Source: Chionis minor (taxonomy: Eukaryota; Chordata; Aves; Charadriiformes; Chionididae). From it: 64,000 nt of DNA. Within the stretch, counting starts at the first letter, position 1. Each line of letters opens with the position of its first letter. The DNA lies in the NCBI GenBank assembly GCA_013398295.1, contig VZSF01006826.1, positions 458,575 through 522,574 of the forward strand, read 5' to 3'. This document shows positions 53,452 through 63,982 of this stretch, in pieces. A program made the position numbers and the translations under genes. The notes under the pieces were generated by a model. It was not told the DNA's origin. It worked only from the letters and a program-made list of their open reading frames with translations, and did no database searches.

Positions 53452-53542
53452 CTTCCGTGCTCCGGCCGCTGCTCCAGCACACCTTGGGAGCCGGCTCTTG
53501 CGCAGCGAGGAGGGAGGGAGGGAGGAAGGCAGAGAGGAGGGG
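53452..53542 (-). other. CEND1: Candidate CEND1 non-coding first exon (partial)
   Basis: On the minus strand GAGCACGGAAG is followed by a consensus donor GTAAGG (53451-53446), in CpG-rich sequence and in the right orientation to splice to the acceptor at 39270. The upstream end runs into the N gap. The intron would be about 14 kb, much longer than in human. Another good donor (GCTCAAG then GTGAGC) lies near 53320. This is inference from splice signals only. Confidence 0.25.
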
Positions 53543-53648
53543 NNNNNNNNNNNNNNNNNNNNNNNNNNNNNNNNNNNNNNNNNNNNNNNNNNNNNNNNNN
53601 NNNNNNNNNNNNNNNNNNNNNNNNNNNNNNNNNNNNNNNNNNNNNNNN
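53543..53648. other. Assembly gap of 106 N next to a G18 run
   Basis: The undetermined bases are flanked on the left by GGGA/GGAGG-rich purine sequence and on the right by 18 consecutive G (53649-53666). Such G-rich tracts are hard for short-read sequencing, so the true length and content are unknown. The reading frames that cross the gap are meaningless. Confidence 0.98.
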
Positions 53649-56284
53649 GGGGGGGGGGGGGGGGGGTGGAACTTGGGAGTTTCCCACAATGCACCTCTGC
53701 AGACCGCATGAAGATGGAGAGCAGGGGAGGAAGGGGGGTGAGGCAGCGCTCCAATCCGGAGGGAAGGGCTGGGAGCTTGGCAGGATGCTGAGGAATGGGG
53801 GGGGGGCAGCAGGCCAGCTGCATCTCCACATCCCCCCTTATTTGGGGCTGAACTCTGGCTGGCCGGGCAATTTGGGGCTGTTCCTGCAGCACTGAGCCCC
53901 CCGAGTCCCACCCCCCCACTGCCTGTTTCTCCAAAGCCTGCCTGGGTTTGCAGGGATTACAGCAAATACAGTCACAGAGAGGTGGGGAACATACTGGGGA
54001 GGGGGTCAACCTGCTAAATTGGGGTTCTCGTGTGTAGACAAAGGGAGGGGGGTAATAAAAACAAAAGACTACGAGGCTTCCCCCAGCAGGATAAGGGATT
54101 TCTGAGTGTGACAGCCCCCCGGCAGCTCGTTACGCAGCACCAATCTCTCTTGCCAAGGAGAAGCCCTGCATGGTGGGGGGCTAAAATGCTGCTCTTTGGG
54201 GTAGTTTTTGTGCCAGCTCTGCTTGCCATCTCCCCAAACCCCCCCGCCCCGCTCTGGTGTGTCAGGGTCTGACCGCCCTTACCAGGTCCGTGAGGGATTG
54301 CGGGCAGCTCGAGGCCGGCCAAGAGCCAGGCAAGCAGCCCGGGTGCCACTGCGGAGCGCTGTCAGGCGTCCAGCCGGGATGTGCCAGACACGCAGCCTCC
54401 TCCCTCGCCGCACCGCGGTTAAACACACGCAGCCTGCCCTGCCCCAGCCTCACCCCCTCCGGCCCCACACGGGTCTCGCGTTCACGCTGCTCCCATCAAA
54501 TCTTGCTTGTACCCCAAGCTTTGACCAGGTCCTGGGGTCCAGAGCTCTTTAACCCCTGATTTCCTGAGCAAATCAGGCCAGGCGACGCTTGCCCACCTTC
54601 CTCCACACAGTCGCCTGGGACCTACTGCCCAGCTTTGTGACATTTTGTAGAATGTGTAGACATCTTAAGGAGATGATACTCAGAAATCCACGAGAAACCA
54701 GCTTTGTCAGCTAAGCCACTCGCAGAATAACTCCTTTTACTTCCGTGGCCGCTGTGTTTTCCTCCCTCCCACAAACAGCAGCCAAGCAACAGCTCAGCCA
54801 CGAGCACACTCAGTGCAGTAGCATAGAAATGCCAGAGAAAAATCAGTATTTTCTTCCTTGACCCTCTTTGGCCCTGTGGAACTGCCCACGAGCATCTCAG
54901 CTGTGCCAACATGCTTAAAAACACCCAGGCTGCTTAAATCCCACTGTAACGAGAAATTCCGGCCGCCTTTGAAGGAAACCGCAGCAAACACAGGGGCTGG
55001 ATGCACAAACCCAAATCTCCCAGGAAGGGCTGCACATTGAGGGGCTGGTTTTGGCTGCAGCTTCTAACACTCCCAGGGAGCAGGGATGAACAAGGTTATC
55101 CTTGGCTTCAGGAGCCTGCTTGGCTCGGACAAGCCGGCACAGCCAGGATTGGCTGTGGCTGATGCCGATGTCCCCTCTGCTGCCCCTCCGGTCCCAAACC
55201 CAGCACCGCCAGCCCTCCCCACTCTCCTTTAGGGACTGGTGCCAGGCACGGTCAAGCCCGTGAAGGCTCAGCGGCTGCAAACGGCTCCTTCCCTTTTCCA
55301 ACGCCACCCGAGTCTGACGGGGCTCAGAGAGGGGGCTGAGTTCCCACAAAGCTTGTGAAAACCTGTGATTTAATGCCCAAACGGCGGCTCCCGGGACTCA
55401 CAAAACCTTTTTGCTACTTCTGCATCAGGCCGAGAGACCCTCGGCCTCTGCGCCTCCCCTCGGCACGCCGGGAAGGAGGAGGCAGCCTGCTGCAAGCGGA
55501 AATCACCGGCTCCGGTCCCCAGAGCCTGGATGAGCTGAGGCCAGGGGGTTCCGGCTGCGATTTCCTTGCATTCCCGCATGCTGCCTCTGCCTTAGGAGAC
55601 AAACAACCCCTCACGATGCATTCAAACGCCTTAAGCTTTTTGAGCCTGTATTATATGTCCTCAGATCTTGAATTTTAAAAATACTTTTTACCCGGATAGG
55701 AAAAAGGGAAGCCAAGGAAAGGAACTGTAAAACCACTAACCTCACCCCCTGCATTGCAGAGAAGGGGAGAAGCCCGGAAAGCCGCACCAGAGCTAGGCAG
55801 CGCTCGGAAATCCCCCGGCACCAAGGCTGGGAAGGGTTCCCTGCTGCAAGGGGGTCACAGCAGCCCTAGCGCAGCACGGGAGAGACCCCAGCACCGGCGT
55901 AGGCTCGGCAAACAGGGATGCGGCTCACGACACAGCAAGGTGAAAGCAGCTTCTTCAAGGTCAGATGGGGAGGGAAACCTTTAGCAACTGTGCTGCTGCT
56001 TTTTCCTCCCCTCCAACCCTGCTCACAGCACATCCCGGGATGAGTTAAGGGGAGACAGGGACAGCCCTGGCTCCTGGGGAGCCCCTGGCGAGCCCTGCTG
56101 GGGGGAGGTGGGTGGCAGCAGCATCCTTGGGAAGGAGCATGGCGTGCCCTGCGCTTCCAGGGAGAAACAGCCTTCCCAGACCTCCTGCAAGCAGGAGGGA
56201 TGGGATGATGGCACGCTGCGAGCGGGGAGACTGAGCTAGAGGGATACAGCTCAGCACACGGCGCCACAGAGCCAGGCTTCTTTT

Positions 56285-56308
56285 GGGGGGGGGGGGGGGG
56301 GGGGGGGG
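56285..56308. repeat. Uninterrupted run of 24 G
   Basis: A homopolymer of 24 guanines follows TTCTTTT. It can form stacked G-quartets, and its length is probably not accurately sequenced. Confidence 0.85.
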
Positions 56309-56900
56309 TCTGCGAAGCCCTGAACGGGCAGCGTTTGGGTTGCACCCCCTCCCCATTAGCTCTGCCCCGGCAAAGCCCCCTGGCCCATTCCGTCCCAGCG
56401 GGATCCCTAAGCAGGGATCCTTGCCGCAGCAGCCGCACCGTGACGGACTACCAAGATGTCGTCCGTGAAGAGTCTATTTTTTCCCCACCACCTTAAACTC
56501 CCAACACGCCTTAAAACATCCTTCCCCTCTTTCCCAGCATCCCTCCAAGCAGCTTTGCTAAAAATTTCCCCTTAAAGCATTTTCTTTTCCACCCTGCCTG
56601 GAGGAAAGGCCAGTCCCAGACGAGCTGCAGGAGCCAACAGCCGTGGCTGCCAAATCCCCGCGCGCCTCAACCCCAGTTCCCCCAGCCCCAGCACGGGTTT
56701 ACCCCCTCCCAACCGAGCGCCACGATTAGAGAAGCTAGAGGGAGGGAAGAAAAAAAAACCACCCACCCACCTCCCGGCTTGAGATAAAGACAGTTTAATA
56801 AAAACAATAACAGAAAAGAAAAAAAAAATAACAATAATAAATAATAATGACACAGGTCACTCTCCCTGCCCGGTGAATCAGCACCATCCCAAGCAGTGAT

Positions 56901-57110
56901 CACAAATTCCCACCTCCTGGCCAACCCCCATTTATATACAGAGCATGAGCTCTAGGATATGGAATATCTCATCGGCCATCCCACCCTTCTGCCCCCACTT
57001 CGACGGAAAGCTGGACAAAGGCTTGGATAGTGTAAACATCGCTTAGCAACAACAAAAAGCAATGGGGTATTGTTGACATGCCTTTCACAGTAATACACTA
57101 AAATGAAAAA
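56901..57110. repeat. First copy of an exact 210-bp duplication
   Basis: CACAAATTCCCACCTCCTGG to CACTAAAATGAAAAA is repeated with no visible difference at 57112-57321, after one N at 57111. It has the same structure as the 888-bp pair and probably the same cause, an unmerged contig overlap. Confidence 0.95.
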
Positions 57111-57111
57111 N

Positions 57112-57321
57112 CACAAATTCCCACCTCCTGGCCAACCCCCATTTATATACAGAGCATGAGCTCTAGGATATGGAATATCTCATCGGCCATCCCACCCTTC
57201 TGCCCCCACTTCGACGGAAAGCTGGACAAAGGCTTGGATAGTGTAAACATCGCTTAGCAACAACAAAAAGCAATGGGGTATTGTTGACATGCCTTTCACA
57301 GTAATACACTAAAATGAAAAA
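57112..57321. repeat. Second copy of the 210-bp duplication
   Basis: It is identical to 56901-57110 with an offset of 211. Left-hand unique sequence joins only copy one and right-hand unique sequence only copy two. The single N at 57111 is the join. Confidence 0.95.
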
Positions 57322-58210
57322 TTAACTCTTTCCCAGCTGAAACCAGGACACAGGTACCCTCATTGTGAGCCAGCGCATGAAAAGCAGGAGAGCAGATCAC
57401 ACTTATCCCATCCCTGGGCATCCAAAACCCCTAAGGCAGCCCCTCTCCTTTGCTGGAGCCCCAGCTGCAGCCCACCCACAGCTGGAGAGGGAGGAAAAGG
57501 CTACGGAGCAGCAAAAACCAGTGGCCCTTTGGGCAGCAGCCACGTCTCCTTCCTTACCTTTGCATGTCCAGGGAAGCAGGATGAGGGACACGTTCCGTGG
57601 CAGAGCAGCTTGCTGCAGCTCTGCCTGGTGCAGCACCCCCCCAGAAAGCCCTCAGAGGGGAAAGAGAAGCCCACCTGCCCCTGAGGGGCTATTAATGGCC
57701 TCAAAGCCCCTGACCAGCCTCACCTGGGACCTCCCCACCCAGCCCATGGGCACCCTGGGCTCTGCTTAAGAAAACAAAGCTCCAGCTGGGCCAAATCTGG
57801 CAGCTGAGATGGGTGGAATTGCCTCAATACGCAGCTTCTGTCCAGCCGACAGCCGTTCCCCATCCCCATCCGCCACCCACAGGCAGCGGGTGGGCTTCGG
57901 GAGCCCTGCAGGGCACTGCAGACCTTCCTGCAGCTCGAGACTGCGGCCGTTGAACCCAGTCAGTTGATCTCCTGCCTTATTAAACCGTTTCTCAGTATTG
58001 TCTCCAGGCTTCCCACGTACTTTACCACGCATGACATAGAAGTGTCTTCCCACTGTCTTTCTGAACTCATAAGAGAAATCTCACTTTCTTCATCTCCCGT
58101 TATATTTCCTACCCTCCTTTCTCCGGCCATACCTCCAGTATTTTATTTCTTTATTAATCACCGCCCACAAACAGATGCAATGGGTTCTGCTTAGAGTTTG
58201 TCTCTTAATA

Positions 58211-58325
58211 ATCACGGAATTAGAGAACCACAGAGTGGCTGGGTTGGAAGGGCCCTTGAAGCTCATCTCATTCCAACCCCCTGCCACAGGCAGGGACACC
58301 TCCCACTAGACCAGGTTGCTCCAGT
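58211..58325 (-). mobile_element. CR1 LINE fragment
   Basis: AATCACGGAATTAGAGAACC, GGGTTGGAAGGGCCCTTGAA, CATTCCAACCCCCTGCCACA and CTAGACCAGGTTGCTCCAGT are the reverse complement of a CR1 3' end. It is a short, truncated, inactive copy. Confidence 0.9.
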
Positions 58326-58637
58326 GATTCTCCAGTGAGCGGGATGGCGATGAACTGGTTGGATCTAGAACTGAAACCCACTTGTTCTCTGCTAACTCAG
58401 CAGTGACCGCCAGCCTCTTGGCTGAACCCGGAGCAGGTCCCACGGGGAACGCGTTTCTCCACCGGCATTTGCCAGGGTTTCTAACAGGCCGCAGTGAAAA
58501 ATTATCTAGGGTTGTAATTTCTTAAGAAACGCTTTGTTTAAAATAACCCTTAATGATTTCGCTCGGAGCATCTCAGCTTCTTTAGGATATGAGTATTTAT
58601 CCGGGGCATCGGTAGATCCCACGAGTTCAGCCGGGGC

Positions 58638-58685
58638 AACGGGTTTTACCCAGTGGGGTTTAATGGGTTTTACCCAGTGGGGTTT
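58638..58685. repeat. 24-bp tandem duplication
   Basis: AACGGGTTTTACCCAGTGGG plus GTTT is followed directly by the same unit with one change (AATGGG). Two copies, period 24. It is in frame in a short chance ORF and I see no functional sign. Confidence 0.85.
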
Positions 58686-60663
58686 TCTGCCGTCCTGGGG
58701 TGGCTCTTCCCATTATTCTTTATCTGCTTTAAAGCTCCTTCTGTCCTTTCACCCTTTATAACGGCCTGTGCCTGGTTTCTGCATTACTGACACAAAAACC
58801 TCACCATAAAAACCTAGGAAGAGCCCAAGCTGCATCTTCCAAGGGAATCTTCGCTGTTGCATCAAAAGCCCGCTGGTACCTTCGTATCCCATCCCATTTT
58901 GTCATATCTCCTGCTAAATCCTTTAATGCTCTCCAGAGCCCTTAACATCTTTCATCCATTTTTTTTTCCCGGTGTACTACCCCTGTCACCGCCATTTCCC
59001 AAACATCCCCTGCCTGTGTCCCTCCCCTCCTTACTGCGAACCACAGATCCCACTTGGCCCATTTTCCCCTTTTCTCCTGAACCCAGGCCAAATCACCCGG
59101 ATCTCTCCCAGCCCAGCCCAGGGAGGCTTCCCTGCGCTGGGGCAACAAGTTCCTGGGACTCATCGCTGGAGCCGCCTCTGCCCCACCAGCAAAGAGCTCG
59201 TGGGATGCGACACCGCATCCCGCTGGTATCTTAGCAATCCTGCGTGGGTTCGGAAAAATCTTCTCCATCTTCTCCCTGCTTCCAGCTCCATCCTTGCGCT
59301 GCTGGTTTCTTACCCGTCTGCTGGGCAACCCGGCTTCGCGCCCTCAGCAGGAAGAAGGGCACAGACTGAGCCCGCAGCGCACGTCGGAGCAGAGGCTGGG
59401 ATCGCACAATTGGATTTCATCTCCATCCAAAGCTTGCAGGCATTCCTGGAAGCGCCACGCTCCAATCCACAACTGTGCTTTATTTTTCCGGCCCTGCGGG
59501 CCCCAGCATAGCTGTTACACAGGGGCAGTGACTGTTGTTCCCAGCTCCTTTTCCCTTTCATACGTATCACCCTGATAATCCTCTTCCTCTGACAGCTCCC
59601 CGTCTAATTCTCCATTTCCCACAGCTATTTTTAATTTCTCAATCCTACCCTGCTCTTGCAAGCATCTAAATTTAGCTTCTCGCTGCCCCTTGGAGGTCCC
59701 CCTTGCTCCAGGGTGAACGCTGCAGCAGGCAGTAATCCCTGCGGGAAACCGCAGCTCCCTGCTGACTTCCTGAATTTACAGGAAACGTAACTCCAGCCGG
59801 AATTTGCTCCCGGAGAGCTGCGGGATGGCACTTGTCTCCTAAAGGCACGGCAGACTGGAAATGGGGAGGAGAAACGTGACAGCAGAAATAAGGAGCCCCA
59901 AAGAGGGAGGAGGAGGAGGCTCCGTGACTTTTCCTACCACGACAAAGGTGGCAAAAGGCTTGGGAACCCCCAGCAAAGCGCAGTTACTCCGGAAGGGTTG
60001 GAAATTCCGGGGCTGGGTGGTTTTTCAGTCGAACCCACAACCTGTTGCTAGGAGGGGGGGAGCTGCCAGCACGGGGGGAGGCGAGAGACAGGAGAGAGGC
60101 TGCCAGGGCGGCTGCGGGCACGGGTGCACTGTCTAAAGCTGCCTTTTCTCCCCCAAAATGGCATCTTCCTTCCCGAGGAAGGAAGGGAGTCCTGCGGGTG
60201 TTGCCTGGCCGATCCAGGTGGTTTTCTGGAGGCTGGCTGGCAAGCCACCCCGTGGCAGGGAAGGAGGAAGGGCGTGCCGGATGCGGGGCTGCCGCTCGGA
60301 AGCGAAACGCTGCCTGCACGCGGGACGGACTTCAGGCAGCGCATGGACACTTCCGGCAGCGTCCCGCCATCCCGCCGCCCGGTGAGCACCTTATGGCACG
60401 GCCGGCATGTGGCGCCTGGATAGAAGTGCCCAGGATGCTTTTCCTGGTGTTCTTCTCTCTCCCCTGCCCCATCCCAAGGGGAATGTCCCCGCGGTGCCAG
60501 GTCCTGCAGTGCCTGCAGCCCTGGTGACCTCACCACACTGGGGTGAACATCCCCAGCCTTTCCAACGCAGGAAGATCCGGGACAAACTCAGTGCCCAGCT
60601 CCAAAACCTCTCGCCGCGGTGCCGCCGTGATTTCTAACCTTTGGTATTTTCAGGTGACATCCC

Positions 60664-63600
60664 ATGATGGCAGGGGAAGGGCATCCGTTAGCCGTTCTCT
60701 TACGAGCTCTGCGGGGTCTCGCACCTAAAGACTTTGAGGAGTTCAAGAGGAAGTTATCGGAGGTTCACGTGGAAGGAGAATGGAATATCCCCAGGGATTC
60801 GCTGGCGAAGGCCGCCCACCCCTGCGCGCTGGTCAGCTGCATGGGCGAGAACTACAGCGACGGCGCCGCGATGGACGTCGCGATTGGGTTGTTGGAGGAG
60901 ATGAGCCAGGCAGACCTCGTGGAGAAGCTCCTGGAGGAGACGGTGAAAGGTGGGAAGCCTTTTGCTCTTCTCTGTCTCTTTGTCCTTTGCGTGATCCCTG
61001 GCGACCGGTACAAGGTGGGAAGAGCAGGTTTCAGCTTCCCAGGGAGCCTGGAAACACGAGGGTGTCCTGCTGTGATGCTGTTAGCGCGGGGGCTGTAGCC
61101 ACCTCTCCTCTTGCTGCCCCCCCATACTGCTGGGCTCCCTCTTCTCCCGGCGTAGAGCCCTCGGCGCTCAGCACCGCCCGGCAGGGGCTGGGCAGGCCCT
61201 TTCCTCCTGGGATGGGGATTAAGGACATCTCTGCAGAGCTCGCTTTCGGTAACGGCTTGGAGCCAGAGGCATCCCCAGGGGCCCAGGGATGGCACTTTTG
61301 GCCCCAGGGGTGCCAGCAGAGGGGGACGGGGGCTGCAGGTGTCCCCAGGCAATTGCATCCGCTCCCCGAGTGGATGAGGATTGCAGGGTGGTTACGACCG
61401 GAGCTGATGGATCCGGATAATCGGGGCATCTGGGAATGAGAAGGACACACACCCCCACATACCCACACACCCCAACTGACCAGAGGCCCTAAATTCTCGC
61501 GGGCGATGTCCTTGTTGCTTCTGCCGGACTTAGGAAAGCCCCGAGCGTTGAAACAAGTATCCCGTTGGTGTGCTGGGAGGGCGGTTGGGCTGGTTGGGAG
61601 CCCCTCGGGAATCCGGCTGCACTTGGGACTGACTCTGCTTCTCACCGGTGCAGAGTACAAGCGGAAATACAGGGAGCACGTGGTCCGGGAATTCCTCCGG
61701 TACAAAGAAGTGAACTCCTGTCTCGGGGAGAACCTGTCCGTCAGCAGCCGCTACACCGGCCTGACCATCACCAGGAAGACTCCGAGGAAGAACCGAGGGG
61801 AGCATGAAGCTGTGGGCACCAGCCATGGATGTGCCAAGGCCGGCAACCGACCCGTCACCATCACCGTCACCGCACAGACGCTGTTTAAACCCGACGAAGA
61901 CGGTCAAACGCCGCAGGTTGTGGTGCTGGTGGGGGCCCCAGGGCTGGGGAAGACGATGACGGTCAGGAAGGTGATGGTGGAGTGGGCGGAAGGGACCCTC
62001 TACGCGCAGTTTGACTATGTCTTCTGCATGGACTGTAAAGACATTGCCCTTACCAAGGAAGCGAGCGTGGCAGACCTCATTTCACAGTGCTGCCCTCACA
62101 GGAGAACGCCGGCTGGGAAGATCCTGGATGACCAGAAGAAGATCCTGTTCATTTTTGACGGCTTTGAAGCCCTGGGCTTTTCCTTGGTTCAGCCCGAAGA
62201 TGAGCTGAGCTCTGACCCCTGGGAAGTGAAGCCGCTGGAAACCACCCTGCTGAGCTTGTTGAAGAAGACTGTTCTCCCCGAGTCCTCCTTGCTCATCACC
62301 ACGAGGCCAACAGCTCTCCAAAGCCTGGGGTGGTGCCTGGAGGGCGAGTATTATGCGGAAATACTGGGATTTTCAGCAGCCATGAGGGAGGAGTATTTCC
62401 ACAGGTATTTTGAGAATGACGATAAGGCTGACGTGGCCTTCAGGTTTGCCAGAGACAACGAGGTCCTCTACAGTTTGTGCGCCATCCCCGTCATGAGCTG
62501 GACCGTCTGCACCATCCTTAAACAAGAACTTCACAAGAAGAAAAACCTCATCGAGTGCTCTAAAGCCACCACGCGGATGAGCATGTTTTACCTCTCCCGG
62601 TTGCTGCAGTGCAGAGGCAGGGACAACCCGCAGGACCTCCAGCAGTTCCTGCCCAAGCTTTGCTCCTTGGCTGCCGACGGCATCTGGAAGCACAAGGTCC
62701 TCTTTGAGAAGAAGGAAATCAAGGACCGTGGCTTGGACCAGCCGGACCTTCTCCCCCTCTTCCTCAACGAGAAGATCTCAAAGAAAGGCGTAGGCCATGG
62801 GAACGTCTACAGCTTCACCCACCTGCACCTCCAGGAGTTTTTTGCGGCGATGTTTTACCTCCTGGAGGGCGACGAGGAAACGGTCAGCAACGCCGGGGCT
62901 CTTGCAAAGGACGTAAATGTGCTTTTAGAAAGCTACAGCGAGTCCCGGAAGGATTTGAACTTAACGGTGCGGTTTCTGTTTGGTCTGGTAAGCCAAAAAT
63001 CCATAGAGTATGCGGACGAAACCATCGGGTGCCGAATTTCACCACGAGCCAGGGAAGATATGCTGAGGTGGCTTCAGGGGAGGCACAGAGGTGTCTCCCA
63101 TCCCGGCCAAGCGCTGAAGGTTACGGAGTTGGACACTTTCCACTTTTTGTTTGAGATGCACGAGGAAAGCTTCGCGCAAAGTGCGTTGGATGGTTTCACC
63201 GACGTGGAATTGCGGGACGTGAAGTTGACCCTGTACGACCAAATGGCTCTTTCCTTCTGCATCAGGCAGTGGGCTGGGCTGGGCTGCGTCACCCTCCGCG
63301 GATGCTCCTTCCACCAGCCGGATCCCACGGAGGACCTGGCCGCATCGGTGCCTCCGTAAGTACTGGCCCTTTCTGCTCTAGCAACCCCAAATCCCAAAGA
63401 TTTCTCCTCCTCCACCCCAAAGGCTGGAATGTTTTAAAGGCAATTCAGCTCCTGCCACCCAAAGACCGGCTTGTCCTTTCCCTGGGGGTTTAATTCCTCA
63501 GCGGAGGATTTGGCTTTTTCTCGGGGAGAATAAGGATCACGCCGGCTCCTCTATCCGCTGCCCGCGGTGGGATTGGCGGAGGCGGAGCATCTCGGCTCAA

Positions 63601-63982
63601 CATCCCCAGCCCAAAAATGCTCCTCTCCGCCCCGGCGTCGGTTTGGCTCCACGTCCCCCTCCTGGCATGCAAAAGGGAGATCCCCGGTGCCGAAATTTCC
63701 TCTTGATCCATTGCATCTCCAAAGGCACGGAGGTGCCTCCCGAGGAGCCCTCCCGCGAGCCGGTGGCGTGGCGGGGAGGAGGGAGCCACGTGCCGAGGTC
63801 GAAGCCTCCCGGTGAGGGCTGTCCGCGATCCCCATGGCTGTGTCTTCCCGCAGCTCCGGTGCGGCGGGAGCCGGCGGACGTCCCCGTGGCCTCGCTGAGC
63901 GGCGGCGGCAGGAGCCGCAGGCCCCCGTGCGCCTGCTCTGCCAGGCGCTGCGGCAGCCGGCCGGGGGCCTGCGGGCGCTGCG
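60664..63982 (+). CDS. Pyrin-domain NLR (NLRP3/NLRP6/NLRP12-like), 5' part
   Basis: A cytosolic innate immune sensor of the NLRP family, which in mammals nucleates inflammasomes. Three exons join in phase: 60664-60949 (95 codons + 1; donor GTGGGA), 61654-63355 (acceptor GGTGCAG, donor GTAAGT) and 63854-63982 (acceptor TTCCCGCAG, donor GTAAGA). Residues about 8-92 form a pyrin domain (LLRALRGLAPKDFEEFKRKL). About 96-180 is a FISNA-like linker (EYKRKYREHVVREFL), then NACHT: Walker A GAPGLGKT at 189-196, Walker B LFIFDGFEAL around 264, sensor ITTRP at 310-314, AIPVMSW proline motif, and winged-helix THLHLQEFFAAMFYLL with the conserved histidine near 485. The third exon begins the LRR part (RLLCQALRQPAGGLRALR). 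The FISNA and the YSF-H-LQEFFAAM wording fit NLRP3, NLRP6 and NLRP12; location in the 11p15.5-like block favours NLRP6, sequence feel favours NLRP3. The start has two consecutive ATGs (60664, 60667). No frameshift or stop. The gene continues past 64000. Confidence 0.9.
63854..63982 (+). CDS. First LRR exon of the NLRP gene (short, GC-rich)
   Basis: Acceptor TTCCCGCAG precedes it and donor GTAAGA follows. Joined to the NACHT exon (which ends with two bases of a codon) it reads without a stop and ends RLLCQALRQPAGGLRALR, the usual end of an NLRP leucine-rich repeat (family pattern roughly xxLCexLxxPxCxLxxLxL). The exon has 129 nt, whereas typical NLRP LRR exons have about 171, and its first third is Gly/Arg-rich with no LxxLxL strand. 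Exon choice is by splice signals and phase, so the border could differ. Confidence 0.65.

Larger units (their letters stand above)
53667..60653. other. Intergenic GC-rich region before the NLRP gene
   Basis: No recognisable exon. It contains a G24 run (56285-56308), the 210-bp duplication, a CR1 fragment and a 24-bp tandem repeat, all listed separately. A possible non-coding first exon of the NLRP gene may end at 60381: donor GTGAGC at 60382, followed by a good acceptor TTTTCAG ending at 60653. Confidence 0.4.

Noticed and set aside
53347..54009. Long frames crossing the N gap near 53.6 kb
   Set aside because: They stay open only because N codons contain no stops. No homology on either side.
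39270..60653. Search for SLC25A22 and other 11p15.5 neighbours
   Set aside because: No mitochondrial-carrier signature or other recognisable exon was found in any frame, so nothing is claimed.
61506..61653. Upstream extension of the NACHT frame as coding sequence
   Set aside because: The acceptor at 61653 and the phase match with the PYD exon show that these codons belong to the intron.
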